Positions 18,793 to 27,371 of a stretch of DNA of 64,000 nucleotides are shown here, piece after piece. The DNA comes from Microbacterium sp. JZ31 (GTDB lineage: Bacteria > Actinomycetota > Actinomycetes > Actinomycetales > Microbacteriaceae), in NCBI RefSeq assembly GCF_016805985.1, contig NZ_CP017661.1, forward strand, positions 1,612,001 through 1,676,000. The letters run 5' to 3'. Each line of letters opens with the position of its first letter. Within the stretch, counting starts at the first letter, position 1. The translations under genes were made by a program, and so were the position numbers. The notes under the pieces are model-generated. The model saw only the letters and a program-made list of their open reading frames with translations, was not told the DNA's origin and made no database searches.

Positions 18793-20199
18793 TCACTCGG
18801 GCGGACTGCCCGTCCGCGCCGCCTGTGCCGCCTCCTCGCGCTGCCGTGGGTTGCGGATCCCCGCCCAGGACGCGACCGCTCCGGCCGCGAACAGCGCCGC
18901 GGTCGCGATCGCGGTGCGGTGGAAGCCGTCGAGGTCGAGGTCACCGCCCGCAATGAGCGCGATGACCGCGACGACCAGCAGGCCGGCCACACGCGAGACG
19001 GCGTTGTTGACGGCGGATGCGATGCCCTCCCGGCCGCTGCCCACGGATCCGAGCACGGCACTCGTGAGCGGGCTCACCGTCAGAGTCAGGCCCACGCCGA
19101 GCAGGACGATCGCCGGCAGCATCTGCCACCAGTAGTCGAAGGGGTCGGCCGCCGTCAGCAGCAGCGCCGCGCCGATCGCCATGACCGCGGGACCGATCGT
19201 CATGAACATCCGGGGGCCGCTGCGGTCCGCCCACCTCCCCACGCGCGAGGAGCCGAGGATCATGATCACGGTGACCGGCAGCGACGCCAGGCCCGCAAGT
19301 GTCGCAGAGAAGCCCACCGCCTCCTGCAGGAACACGACGACCGCGAAGCCGTTGAGCGCCAGCGCGGCGTACACGAACGTCGTCGCGAGGTTTCCCGCCC
19401 AGAAGTTGCGGATGCGGAACAGGTCGAGCGGCATGACGGGCTCGGCCGAGCGTCTCTCGCGCAGCAGGAACCCGGCGAACAGCACGACGCCGATGATCAG
19501 CGCGGCGACGACGAGCGGATCGCCCCACCCGAGGCGGGACCCCTCGATCAGGGCGAACACCACGCCACCGAGGCCCAGCGCGCACAGCGCGCACGCGATC
19601 AGGTCGACGCGAGCGCCCGGCTTGCGGACATCCGGTGTCTCCAGGCCGGCGAGCAGCCAGAGCGTGACGCCGATGGGCAGGACGTTGATCAGGAACGCCC
19701 AGCGCCAGGACGCGAAGTCGATGAACAGGCCGCCGATCAGCGGGGCCACCAGCATCGCGCCGCTCGTCGCCGCGGTCCACGCGCCGATCGCCCGTCCCCG
19801 CATCGCCTCGCCGAAGTGCGTCGTGATGAGCGCGAGCGAGCTCGGCACGAGCAGCGCGCCCGCGATGCCCTGCAGTGCGCGCGCGACGATCGCGAACTCG
19901 ATGCCGGGCGAGGCGGCGATCGCGATCGAGGTCACGAGGAATCCGAAGAGGCCGACCCTCAGGATCACCTTCCGCCCGTACAGGTCGCTCAGCGAGCCGG
20001 CGACGAGGATCAGCGCTCCGAGCGTCACGAGATACGCATTCACCACCCACTGCTGTCCCGCGAGGCCGCCGCCGAGGTCCTCCCGGATCGCCGGGAGCGC
20101 CACATTCACGATGCTGCCGTCCAGGAACGACACGAAGGACGCCAGGATCGCCACTGTCAGCACGCGTCGTCCGCTCGCGTCCATCCGCTCATCCGTCAC
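18793..20199 (-). CDS. MFS transporter, DHA2-like drug/metabolite exporter
   Basis: 468 residues with about 14 membrane helices. Motifs: helix 1 FVSFLDGSIVNVALPAI (motif D of the 14-TMS family), GSLSDLYGRK between helices 2 and 3 (motif A), and RALQGIAGALLVPSSLALI (motifs B/C region). It probably exports a drug-like compound by proton antiport. Start is GTG at 20199; TAGGGT at 20206-20211 (minus strand) ends 6 nt before it, implying a leaderless mRNA. The gene is followed by the DUF2510-AIM24 gene on the same strand. Confidence 0.92.
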   Translation of the reverse strand: MTDERMDASGRRVLTVAILASFVSFLDGSIVNVALPAIREDLGGGLAGQQWVVNAYLVTLGALILVAGSLSDLYGRKVILRVGLFGFLVTSIAIAASPGIEFAIVARALQGIAGALLVPSSLALITTHFGEAMRGRAIGAWTAATSGAMLVAPLIGGLFIDFASWRWAFLINVLPIGVTLWLLAGLETPDVRKPGARVDLIACALCALGLGGVVFALIEGSRLGWGDPLVVAALIIGVVLFAGFLLRERRSAEPVMPLDLFRIRNFWAGNLATTFVYAALALNGFAVVVFLQEAVGFSATLAGLASLPVTVIMILGSSRVGRWADRSGPRMFMTIGPAVMAIGAALLLTAADPFDYWWQMLPAIVLLGVGLTLTVSPLTSAVLGSVGSGREGIASAVNNAVSRVAGLLVVAVIALIAGGDLDLDGFHRTAIATAALFAAGAVASWAGIRNPRQREEAAQAARTGSPPE

Positions 20200-20316
20200 G
20201 TCTGCACCCTATGCCCGCGTGAGGTGGGACGGGCGGCGGATCCGCAAGACCTTCCCTTGCCGGACGCGGTGGCGTTCACTGGAGGCACTGTTCAGCGGCT
20301 CACGGCGAGGAGTGAC

Positions 20317-20844
20317 ATGACGATGTCAGGACCCATCTCGGACGACCGCGAGGTCGAGGAGCTTTCGGCCTCCGAATGCTGGCGCCTGATCGAGAGCGCC
20401 GACATCGGGCGGCTCGCGGTCACGCACAGCGACGGCGGACCGGACGTCTTCCCCCTCAACTACGTCGCGCACCAGGGCAAGCTCTACGTGCGCTCCGGCG
20501 CCGGGCGCAAGCTCCGGAGCCTTCGCGCCCACCCCGTCGTCGCGCTCGAGGTGGACGGCGAGGAGGCGGGGTTCTACTGGAGCGTCGTCGTGCGCGGCCG
20601 CGCGTCCCTCACCGAGGTCGACTCCGAGATCCTCGCGTCGGGTGCGCGTCACCTCGTCAGCGACGACCCGGAGCACAAGCCGCACGTCGTCCGCATCCAG
20701 CCCGACACGGTCACGGGCCGCCGATTCGCGCGACGCGCCCCGGGCGATGCCGGACGCCCTGCGCCGACGAACGCCCCGCGCCGCGCGGACGCCCCGGGCC
20801 GGCCGAAGCCGATCCCCCACTTCCCGCCGGCCTGGGAGCAGTGA
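20317..20844 (+). CDS. pyridoxamine 5'-phosphate oxidase family (flavin-binding split-barrel) protein
   Basis: 175 residues. The body matches the FMN- or F420-binding split barrel: ECWRLIESADIGRLAV, PDVFPLNYVAHQGKLYVRSG, and EVDGEE...WSVVVRGRA. Proteins of this kind include NimA-like nitroimidazole reductases and small actinobacterial stress proteins; true PdxH function is unlikely, as the PLP-site residues are missing. The C-terminus is a disordered Pro/Arg-rich tail ending PHFPPAWEQ. SD GAGGAG precedes the ATG at 20317; longer open frame upstream is antisense to the MFS gene. Confidence 0.88.
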   Translation: MTMSGPISDDREVEELSASECWRLIESADIGRLAVTHSDGGPDVFPLNYVAHQGKLYVRSGAGRKLRSLRAHPVVALEVDGEEAGFYWSVVVRGRASLTEVDSEILASGARHLVSDDPEHKPHVVRIQPDTVTGRRFARRAPGDAGRPAPTNAPRRADAPGRPKPIPHFPPAWEQ

Positions 20845-20853
20845 GCCCCGCGC

Positions 20854-22500
20854 TCAGTCGACGTGGCCCGCGCGGAACGCCTCGGGCACGACCTCCGCGT
20901 GCAGGCGTCCGAGAAGCGCCGCCTGCTCGCGCGCCTGCTCGGCGAGGTCCGTGAACACCTGACGCGGCAGGCCCAGGTCGGGGGCGAGTTCGGCGAGCGT
21001 CTCCCAGCCCCCGAGCTTGCCGATCACCGCGCCGCGCATCAGGTCGATCTCGAGCACCGGCGTCATGGGCGATCCGAGCGGGCGGCCGTTCGTCTTGAGG
21101 CGCCCGGCCTTCTCCGCGACCCACGCGGCGGCCTGCCGGTAGGGACGCCGCCGCAGCCCGAGGGACTCGATCAGGTCCTTCAGGAAGGCCCGCTCGCCGC
21201 GGACCTCCTTCCACAGCCCGTCGAGGGCGGGGCCGAGGTCGGTGTCCTTGTACGCCTTCGCCATCCGTTCCAGGCGATCCACCCCCGCGGTCGCGCCCGT
21301 GAGGTGGTCGGAGAGGTAGAGGCCGAGGATGTCGCGCTCGAGCCCCGCAGGCACGCGGTGCCCCGAGGAGTGCGCAGGCGGCTGCACGACGCCGTCCGGC
21401 GTGACCTCTCCCGGCGGCAGCTGGTCCTGCGGCCAGTCGGAGCGCGGCCGCATCGGCGGGCTGTCGGTGCCGCGACCGTCGGCCATCCCGGTCAGCACCT
21501 CGTGCAGCGCCTCCCTCGAGTCGTGCTGCGGCTGCCAGCCCAGCTCGCGCTGGGCGCGCGACGTGTCCATGATCGGCGCGGTCATCGCCATGTCGAGCCA
21601 ACCCGGATCGGCGGCGACGGCATGCGCCCGCCACGCGACGTTCAGGATCGGCCGCAGCACGCGGGCGGGAAGATCGATGTGCTTGTCGTGGCTCACCACA
21701 CCGGCCAGATCCGAAGCCCGCAGGACGGGCTCGGTCGCGATGTTGAAGGCCCCCGTCGCGCGCTGCACGATGACGCGGCGGTAGGCGTCGGCGAGGTCGG
21801 CGCCGTGCACGGCCTGCAGCCGGATGCCCTCCGGCAGCGGCACGACGGGCAGCGCCCCAGGGCGAAGCGCCGCGGGCGGCACCAGTGCGCCGAGGAACAG
21901 CCGCGTGATTTCGGCGCCGGCATCCGCGTCGAACACGAGGGCCGGGCGCACGCGCGCGACAGCGAGACCGCGAGACTCGGCCTCGTCGAGAACGCGCTCC
22001 TGGGCGGCCTTGTCGACCGCATAGTGGGCGGTCGGGATGCCCTCGGTCGGCCAGGACTCGTCCCTCGCCTCGTCGTCGTGGACGCCCGTGTAGGCGCCGA
22101 CCGAGGAGGCGCACACGAGGTGGCTCACCCCGGCGCGCAGGCAGGCCTCGACGACGCGGCGGGTGCCGTCCACGTTCGCGCGACGGATCAGGTCCCGGTC
22201 GCGGTTGGGCTGGATCAGCCACGCGAGGTGCACGACCGTGTCGACGCCCGACAGCGCCGCGGCGAGCCGCGAGATGACATGCTCCTCCCCCGCCTGGCTC
22301 GGCACCGGCGCGGCGATGTCCACGAGGTCCCACTGCGCCGCGTCGTACGGCGCGGAGGAGACATCCGGCGAGCGTCGCGCGATGCCGACGATCGCACCGA
22401 CCTGCTCATCCCCGCGCAGGGCCTGCAGCAACGCGGTTCCGGTGTGTCCGCTCGCGCCGATGATCGCGACCTTGAGCGGGCGGGTCCTGGCGTCCGACAT
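20854..22500 (-). CDS. SDR-type epimerase/dehydratase fused to a C-terminal helical domain
   Basis: 548 residues. Residues about 1-330 are an extended SDR: KVAIIGASGHTGTALL (GxxGxxG NAD site), DTVVHLAW, VCASSVGAY and the catalytic AHYAVDKAAQE with YxxxK. After a Pro-rich linker (about 330-385) the C-terminal 150 residues form an all-helical module (ERDILGLYLSDHLTGATAGVDR, then a charged helix set ending HAEVVPEAF) resembling a ferritin-like bundle, with several Glu and His on helices. The fusion suggests a sugar-nucleotide or ketone reductase tethered to a second activity; neither substrate nor metal binding is proven. AGGAGG precedes the ATG. Confidence 0.85.
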   Translation of the reverse strand: MSDARTRPLKVAIIGASGHTGTALLQALRGDEQVGAIVGIARRSPDVSSAPYDAAQWDLVDIAAPVPSQAGEEHVISRLAAALSGVDTVVHLAWLIQPNRDRDLIRRANVDGTRRVVEACLRAGVSHLVCASSVGAYTGVHDDEARDESWPTEGIPTAHYAVDKAAQERVLDEAESRGLAVARVRPALVFDADAGAEITRLFLGALVPPAALRPGALPVVPLPEGIRLQAVHGADLADAYRRVIVQRATGAFNIATEPVLRASDLAGVVSHDKHIDLPARVLRPILNVAWRAHAVAADPGWLDMAMTAPIMDTSRAQRELGWQPQHDSREALHEVLTGMADGRGTDSPPMRPRSDWPQDQLPPGEVTPDGVVQPPAHSSGHRVPAGLERDILGLYLSDHLTGATAGVDRLERMAKAYKDTDLGPALDGLWKEVRGERAFLKDLIESLGLRRRPYRQAAAWVAEKAGRLKTNGRPLGSPMTPVLEIDLMRGAVIGKLGGWETLAELAPDLGLPRQVFTDLAEQAREQAALLGRLHAEVVPEAFRAGHVD

Positions 22501-22607
22501 ACGTCCTCCTGATCCGGGAATCTTCCTCGATCCTGACGTCCCCGAGCCGGCTGGGCCATGGGCTTGCGGCGGCGGGTCACGCCGTCGTACACGCTTCGCG
22601 TGCGGCG

Positions 22608-22613
22608 TACACT
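22608..22613 (+). promoter_or_regulatory. -10 box (TACACT) of a probable leaderless promoter for the DUF2200 gene
   Basis: TACACT ends 7 nt before GTG at 22621, which starts the conserved part of the protein. No Shine-Dalgarno run is present, so this element decides the start call. Confidence 0.5.
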
Positions 22614-22620
22614 CGCGTGC

Positions 22621-22965
22621 GTGGAACGGATCTTCGGCATGAGCGTCGCGAAGGTGTACCCGCTGTACGTCGCGAAGCTCGAGCGCAAGGGACGAACGAA
22701 GGCCGAGCTCGACGAGGTCATCGCGTGGCTGACCGGCTACGACGAGCGCGAGCTCGCGGTGCACCTGGAGGCCCAGACGACCTTCCGCGACTTCTTCGCG
22801 CAGGCCGACGTCAACCCGCTCGCATCACAGATCACCGGCGTGATCTGCGGTGTGCGCGTCGAGGAGATCGAGGATCCGCTCATGCAGCAGATCCGCTATC
22901 TGGACAAGCTCGTCGACGAACTCGCGCGCGGGAAGGCGATGACGAAGGTGCTCCGCTCCCCCTGA
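22621..22965 (+). CDS. DUF2200 family protein
   Basis: 114-residue small soluble protein with the family's conserved pattern: [41 protein letters not shown], then [19 protein letters not shown] and a closing [18 protein letters not shown]. Function unknown. The GTG at 22621 gives the normal N-terminus and lies 7 nt after a TACACT -10 box; an upstream ATG at 22558 would add 21 low-complexity residues that family members lack. Confidence 0.88.
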   Translation: MERIFGMSVAKVYPLYVAKLERKGRTKAELDEVIAWLTGYDERELAVHLEAQTTFRDFFAQADVNPLASQITGVICGVRVEEIEDPLMQQIRYLDKLVDELARGKAMTKVLRSP

Positions 22966-23027
22966 CATGTTTTCGCTCGGGACGAAAGCCCCATCTCCTT
23001 TGTCGGAAGGCCGGTTAGGTTTGCCTC

Positions 23028-23306
23028 ATGAGCGATGTTCAGACGATGGTCCGCACGGAGGTCTCTGTGAACGGCACCAGTTTCTTCCTCGCCCAGGGCC
23101 AGAGCACCAGCGAGCTGAAGGAGCGCATCGAGGGCGCCGCGATCGCCGGCGGTCGCTTCGTCGACTTCACCGTCGTCGGCAACCGCTCGGTCAGCGTGCT
23201 GATCACCTCCGCGGCGCAAGTGGTCTTCTCCACCGAGACCGTGCAGTTCGACGACCGCGACACGGGTGATGAGGACCACCCGTACGGCGGCCTGTACGAC
23301 TTCTAG
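23028..23306 (+). CDS. small conserved protein of unknown function (92 aa)
   Basis: A compact acidic protein: an early segment VSVNGTSFFLAQGQSTSELKERIEGAA suggests a beta-beta-alpha start, followed by GGRFVDFTVVGNRSVSVLIT and an acidic ending DDRDTGDEDHPYGGLYDF. No membrane segment or known motif. TAGGTT at 23016-23021 ends 6 nt before the ATG, so translation is probably leaderless, and the same bases resemble half of an iron-box. A hairpin terminator follows. I do not recognise a function. Confidence 0.75.
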   Translation: MSDVQTMVRTEVSVNGTSFFLAQGQSTSELKERIEGAAIAGGRFVDFTVVGNRSVSVLITSAAQVVFSTETVQFDDRDTGDEDHPYGGLYDF

Positions 23307-23319
23307 GGCGCACGCCCTC

Positions 23320-23357
23320 CCGTCGACGCGTGCGGGCGGCTCCGCACGCGTCGACGG
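23320..23357. terminator. perfect hairpin between convergent genes
   Basis: A 16-bp perfect stem (23320-23335 with 23342-23357) with a 6-nt loop lies between the 92-residue gene (stop 23306) and the convergent APC gene (stop 23404). It lacks U-tracts, but the symmetry would serve both strands. Confidence 0.65.
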
Positions 23358-23403
23358 CCACGGTCCCCTCTCGGTGGGATTCCCGGGAGGCGGACGCCCG
23401 CTC

Positions 23404-24738
23404 TCAGGCCGTACTCGCCTTGTCGCCCGCTGACGTCCGGCGTCGCGTGATGCGTGCGAGCGCGTAGAGGACGACGCCCAGCAGGATGAGCGCACCGCCG
23501 AACAGCCACACCTCGCCGTCCTGCTGCGTGAGCAGCAGGATGCACGACCCGACGCCCAGGACGGGAACGACCGTCCAGACGCGGAAGTGCTCGTGCTCGA
23601 CCTTGTCGCGCCTCAGCACCAGCACGGCGACGTTCGCGGCGAGGAACACGAACAGCAGCAGCAGCACGACGGTCTCGGCGAGCATCGCGAGGTCGCCCAG
23701 CAGCGTGAGGAGCATCGCCACCACGGTGGTGGCGATGATCGCGACCCACGGCGTCCTGCGGTTGGGCAGCACGCGCGCGAACACCGACGGCAGCAGCCCG
23801 CGGTCAGCCATGCCGTAGGCGAGTCGGCTCGCCATGATCATCGTCAGGAGCGCGCCGTTCGCGACCGCGATGAGCGCGATCAAGCTGAACAGCCAGCCGG
23901 GAAGCGACACTCCGCTCGCCTCGACCACGTCGAGCAACGGGGCGCTGGATCCGGTGAGCTCGTCTGCGGGCATCGCGACCGCGCTCGCGAGACCCACCAG
24001 CAGGTACACCGCGCCGGCGACGAGCAGCGAGCCGAACAGCGCGCGCGGGTACGAGCGGCTCGGATCGCGCACTTCCTCGATGACGTTGGCGGACGTCTCG
24101 AAGCCCACGAACGAGTAGTACGCGATGATCGCGCCGCTCAGCACGGCCAGCGGCACGGCGGTCTCCGTGGGCGGCTGGAGCACGCGCGACACGTCGCCGC
24201 CGCCACCGGCGAGCAGCAGTCCGACCGCGACGACGACGATGACGAGTCCGCTGAGCTCGATGATCGTCATGACGACGTTGGCGGACATCGACTCGCGGAT
24301 GCCGCGTGCGTTCAGCGCGCCGACCACGGCGAGGAAGATGATGGCGACGGGCGCGGTGGGCACGTCCCAGAACGTGCGGAAGTAGTCGCCCGCGAACGCG
24401 AGCGAAAGGCCCGCGGCGCTCACGACCCCGGCGGCGAGCATGCAGTAGCCGACGAGGAAGGACACGAGCGGGCTGCGGAACGCCCGCTCGGCGAAGACGG
24501 CGGCACCGCCGGCCTTCGGATACTTGGTCACCAGCTCGGCGTAGGAGCCCGCCGTGAGCAGGGCCAGCAGCAAGGCGACGAGCAGCGGCGCCCACAGCAG
24601 GCCGCCGACCTCGCCCGCGAGCACACCCATGAGCGCGTAGATGCCGGCGCCGAGCACGTCGCCGAGGATGAACACGAACAGGAGCGGCCCCGTGATCCCC
24701 CGCCGCAGTCGTGTCTCTCCCACGGTGTCCGTGCTCAT
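23404..24738 (-). CDS. APC superfamily amino acid permease (444 aa)
   Basis: 12 predicted helices. The first is GPLLFVFILGDVLGAGIYALMG, with the GAG substrate-site turn of APC proteins, followed by LLTAGSYAELVTKYPKAGGA. Helix 6 carries YYSFVGFETSANVIEE, again canonical. The protein likely imports an amino acid. Start ATG at 24738 follows GAGGGAGA; the long in-frame extension to 25521 is Arg/Ser-rich antisense to a hydrolase and is not real. Transported substrate unknown. Confidence 0.92.
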   Translation of the reverse strand: MSTDTVGETRLRRGITGPLLFVFILGDVLGAGIYALMGVLAGEVGGLLWAPLLVALLLALLTAGSYAELVTKYPKAGGAAVFAERAFRSPLVSFLVGYCMLAAGVVSAAGLSLAFAGDYFRTFWDVPTAPVAIIFLAVVGALNARGIRESMSANVVMTIIELSGLVIVVVAVGLLLAGGGGDVSRVLQPPTETAVPLAVLSGAIIAYYSFVGFETSANVIEEVRDPSRSYPRALFGSLLVAGAVYLLVGLASAVAMPADELTGSSAPLLDVVEASGVSLPGWLFSLIALIAVANGALLTMIMASRLAYGMADRGLLPSVFARVLPNRRTPWVAIIATTVVAMLLTLLGDLAMLAETVVLLLLFVFLAANVAVLVLRRDKVEHEHFRVWTVVPVLGVGSCILLLTQQDGEVWLFGGALILLGVVLYALARITRRRTSAGDKASTA

Positions 24739-24822
24739 GCCGTCTCCCTCGATCACCCGCGCCCGACCTCGGGCGAGGGGGCCTGGTCCATCCTGTCTGC
24801 GGCCGGAATCGGCCGCCACTGC

Positions 24823-24852
24823 TTGACCCGGGGGCCCGCGCATGCCTAGGGC
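24823..24852 (+). promoter_or_regulatory. candidate promoter for the hydrolase gene (TTGACC-N18-TAGGGC)
   Basis: TTGACC at 24823-24828 and TAGGGC at 24847-24852 are 18 bp apart in the 257-bp divergent region. The rest of the gap to the SD at 24985 shows only a short palindrome (GGCCGGAATCGGCC region). Confidence 0.3.
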
Positions 24853-24995
24853 GACGCGACCCACATGGGCGCGGGAACGCGACGGCGACTCCGACCGCCC
24901 CGAGGCCCGCGCGTGACGCGCGCAGCGATCGCTCTTGTGACGTGCCGATACGCCAGGATGAGCACGAGCGCGCTGTTCGCGCCGGGAGGAGCGGC

Positions 24996-26087
24996 ATGAA
25001 GAAGCACGACCTGACGCCCGTGCCCGATCAGGCCGTCGCGGATCTGCGGGCGCGCCTCGAGCGTTTCCGCACGGTGGCGCTGCCCGACCTGCCGGGGCCA
25101 TCCGGAGTCGATCCGGCGCTGCTGCACGATCTGCTGCGGCACTGGGAGCACGACTACGACTGGCGGCGGCATGAGAGCAGGATCGCGTCGTGGGACTGGC
25201 GGCAGAGCGAGCACACATCCGTGCCGATCCGCGCGGTGGTCTCCCCCGCCGCGCGTGCCGACGCTCCGGTGGTCGTGCTGCTGCACGGCTGGCCCGATTC
25301 CGTCCTGCGCTTCGAGCGGATCTTCCCCCTGCTCGACGACGTGACGGTCGTGGCGCCGGCGCTTCCCGGCTTCCCGTTCGCGGCGCCCGTGACCGGCGGA
25401 GGCATGTCGGCGATCGGGATGGCCGACGCCGTCGCCGACGCCATGTCCGAGCTGGGATACGACGGATACGTCGTCTCGGCGGGCGATGTCGGATGCGACG
25501 TGGCCGAGGCCCTCGCGGCACGCCACGGCGCCGCGGTGAGCGCCCTGCACCTCACCGACCTCTCCCAGTACCACTTCCTGACCGGTGCGCCGCACGACCT
25601 GGACGACGCCGCGCGCGCGTACGTCCGACGAGGACACGCGTGGCAGAGCACTGAGGGCGGCTACATGCACGAGCAGGCGACGCGGCCGCACACGCTCGCG
25701 ATCGCCCTGGGCGACTCGCCCGCAGGCCTGGCGGCCTGGATCCTGGAGAAGCTCGTCGACTGGACCGACTCCGGCGGCGAGCTCTCGAACGCCTTCACGC
25801 CCGACGAGGCCCTGACCTGGATCTCGGCGTACTGGTTCAGCGGCGCGATCGGAACCTCCTTCACGCCGTATGCCGCAGCCGCACCGAAGGACTGGGCTCG
25901 GATCGACACGCCCACGGTCATGACGGTGTTCCCCGCCGACCTCGTGAACGCCCCGCGCCGGTACGTCGAGCGGTACTTCGCGGTCGCGGACTGGCTCGAA
26001 TTCCCGCGCGGCGGGCACTTCGCCGCGTGGGAGCAGCCGGACAGCTATGCGCGGGGCGTGCGGCGGGCCATCGCGCTCGCGCGCTGA
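24996..26087 (+). CDS. alpha/beta hydrolase, epoxide hydrolase N-terminal family
   Basis: 363 residues. An N-terminal EHN-like helical region (about 1-75) is followed by a hydrolase core with the oxyanion-hole motif LLHGWPDSVLRFE, the nucleophile elbow around SAGDVGCDV, in which Asp would be the nucleophile, and the catalytic His in PRGGHFAAWEQP. These match actinobacterial epoxide-hydrolase-like enzymes, whose natural substrates are mostly unknown. GGGAGGAG precedes the ATG. Its 3' end overlaps the convergent MFS gene by 43 bp. A paralogue lies at 57902-59014. Confidence 0.9.
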   Translation: MKKHDLTPVPDQAVADLRARLERFRTVALPDLPGPSGVDPALLHDLLRHWEHDYDWRRHESRIASWDWRQSEHTSVPIRAVVSPAARADAPVVVLLHGWPDSVLRFERIFPLLDDVTVVAPALPGFPFAAPVTGGGMSAIGMADAVADAMSELGYDGYVVSAGDVGCDVAEALAARHGAAVSALHLTDLSQYHFLTGAPHDLDDAARAYVRRGHAWQSTEGGYMHEQATRPHTLAIALGDSPAGLAAWILEKLVDWTDSGGELSNAFTPDEALTWISAYWFSGAIGTSFTPYAAAAPKDWARIDTPTVMTVFPADLVNAPRRYVERYFAVADWLEFPRGGHFAAWEQPDSYARGVRRAIALAR

Positions 26088-27340
26088 GTTCCTCCGTCGG
26101 CGAGCGATGCGGCGGCTTCGTCCTCGCGCGCATCCTGCGCGTGCCGGCCGCCCAGGTGGGACGACGCCCAGCGGCTGGCCGGGGCTGCGATGATCGCGAA
26201 GATCACTGCGACGACCGCGACGGAGAGGAACGCGACGCGGATCCCCGCCTGCCCGGCGACGAGCCCCATGCACGCCGGCCCGGCCAGGAAGCCGACGTAG
26301 GCCGTCGCCGCCGCCAAGGACGTCGCTGCCCCGCGCTGCCGGCTCGGGACGCCCCGCACGGCTCGGCCCAACAGGGTCGGGAAGAGCATCGCGGTTCCGA
26401 GCGCCGCCAGCGCGATGCCGAGAAGGGCTGTGGCGACGCCGCTCGATGCAGCCAGGATCGCACTCCCGATCGCCGCTGCAGCTCCGCCGGCGACGAGCAG
26501 CGCCGCGGGGTGCGAACGCGAGAGCGGAGCGAGCGTCAGTCGAGCGACGGCGGCGACCGCCGCGAAGGCCGCTGGCCCGAAGGCGGCGATATGCGCGGCC
26601 GCCACGTGCACATCCGTGAGGAACACCGCGCTCCAACTCTGAAAGGCGTTCTCCATCGCGTAGGCGATCGCGCCCACGGCTCCGACGGCGAGGAGGGGCC
26701 AGAGCCGGCGCGAGCGCGCACCTCCGGCGTGATCGCGCTCCGTGTGGGGGCGGGCGGGCGAATCGGGCTGTCCGAAGCGCGTCCCTCTCCAGACGACGAG
26801 GCTGCCTGCGGCGATGAGGAGAGCCGCCATGCCGAACACTCCCGCGAGTGGGGGAACGATGAGCGCCGAATTCAGTGCGACGCCGCTTGCGACGCTCGCC
26901 ACGACGACGGCCGCGGAGAAGATCCCGTGGCTCCGGGCCAGGATCGGCCGATCGCTCCACGCCTCCGCCTCAGTCGCGATGGCGTTGATCGCGACATCCG
27001 CGGCACCCGAGGCGGCGCCGACGACGGCCATGGCGACGATGAGCGCGGCCAGGTCGTGAGCGAGGAGCGCGAGGCCGAGCCCCGCAAGCAGCAGCGCGCC
27101 GAGCAGCAGGGCACTCAGGCGTGTCCCCACGCGGTCCAGCAGGCGCCCGGTCAGCAGCATCGCCGGCACGGCACCGAGCCCGACGAAGAGCAGGGCCGTC
27201 CCGAGCTGAGCATCGGTCACGTCTGCTTGCGCCCGTGTGGCGGGAAGCGACGCACCCCACACACCCCAGAAGACGCCGAAGGACGCGAACGCGGCATAGG
27301 GAGCGATGGGGCGCACCGGCGGACGAGCGGTTGCAGTCAC
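26045..27340 (-). CDS. MFS transporter divergent from a LacI regulator
   Basis: 431 residues, 12 predicted helices; helix 1 ASFGVFWGVWGASLPATRAQ and LLTGRLLDRVGTR (motif A-like) resemble the YbjJ-type sugar or metabolite MFS group. A basic loop of about 35 residues divides the halves. Start is GTG at 27340: TACCGT on the minus strand (27348-27353) ends 7 nt upstream, and no good SD exists. The LacI-type gene starts 32 bp away on the other strand, with a palindrome between, so the pump is probably repressed by that regulator. Confidence 0.88.
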   Translation of the reverse strand: MTATARPPVRPIAPYAAFASFGVFWGVWGASLPATRAQADVTDAQLGTALLFVGLGAVPAMLLTGRLLDRVGTRLSALLLGALLLAGLGLALLAHDLAALIVAMAVVGAASGAADVAINAIATEAEAWSDRPILARSHGIFSAAVVVASVASGVALNSALIVPPLAGVFGMAALLIAAGSLVVWRGTRFGQPDSPARPHTERDHAGGARSRRLWPLLAVGAVGAIAYAMENAFQSWSAVFLTDVHVAAAHIAAFGPAAFAAVAAVARLTLAPLSRSHPAALLVAGGAAAAIGSAILAASSGVATALLGIALAALGTAMLFPTLLGRAVRGVPSRQRGAATSLAAATAYVGFLAGPACMGLVAGQAGIRVAFLSVAVVAVIFAIIAAPASRWASSHLGGRHAQDAREDEAAASLADGGTQRASAMARRTPRA

Positions 27341-27341
27341 G

Positions 27342-27357
27342 TGTGTAACGGTACACA
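27342..27357. promoter_or_regulatory. LacI-family operator candidate between MFS pump and regulator
   Basis: 16-bp palindrome TGTGTAACGGTACACA with a central CG, matching 7 of 8 bases in each half. Central CpG symmetric sites are typical of LacI-family repressors. It covers the -10 box of the MFS gene and lies just before that of the regulator gene, so one site could control both. Confidence 0.7.
27348..27353 (-). promoter_or_regulatory. -10 box (TACCGT) of the MFS gene
   Basis: On the minus strand TACCGT ends 7 nt before the GTG at 27340. It lies inside the palindromic operator. Confidence 0.45.
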
Positions 27358-27359
27358 GG

Positions 27360-27365
27360 TAGAGT
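27360..27365 (+). promoter_or_regulatory. -10 box (TAGAGT) of the LacI regulator gene
   Basis: TAGAGT ends 6 nt before GTG at 27372, suggesting a leaderless transcript. It begins 3 bp after the operator. Confidence 0.5.
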
Positions 27366-27371
27366 GACGTT

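Noticed and set aside
18763..20844. Long plus-strand open frame extending the PPOX-family protein upstream
   Set aside because: The N-terminal 518 codons are antisense to the MFS gene; the SD and the family start are at 20317.
3385..22500. Three genes with exactly 548 residues (3385, 7219 and 20854)
   Set aside because: Coincidence; the proteins are unrelated in sequence and family.
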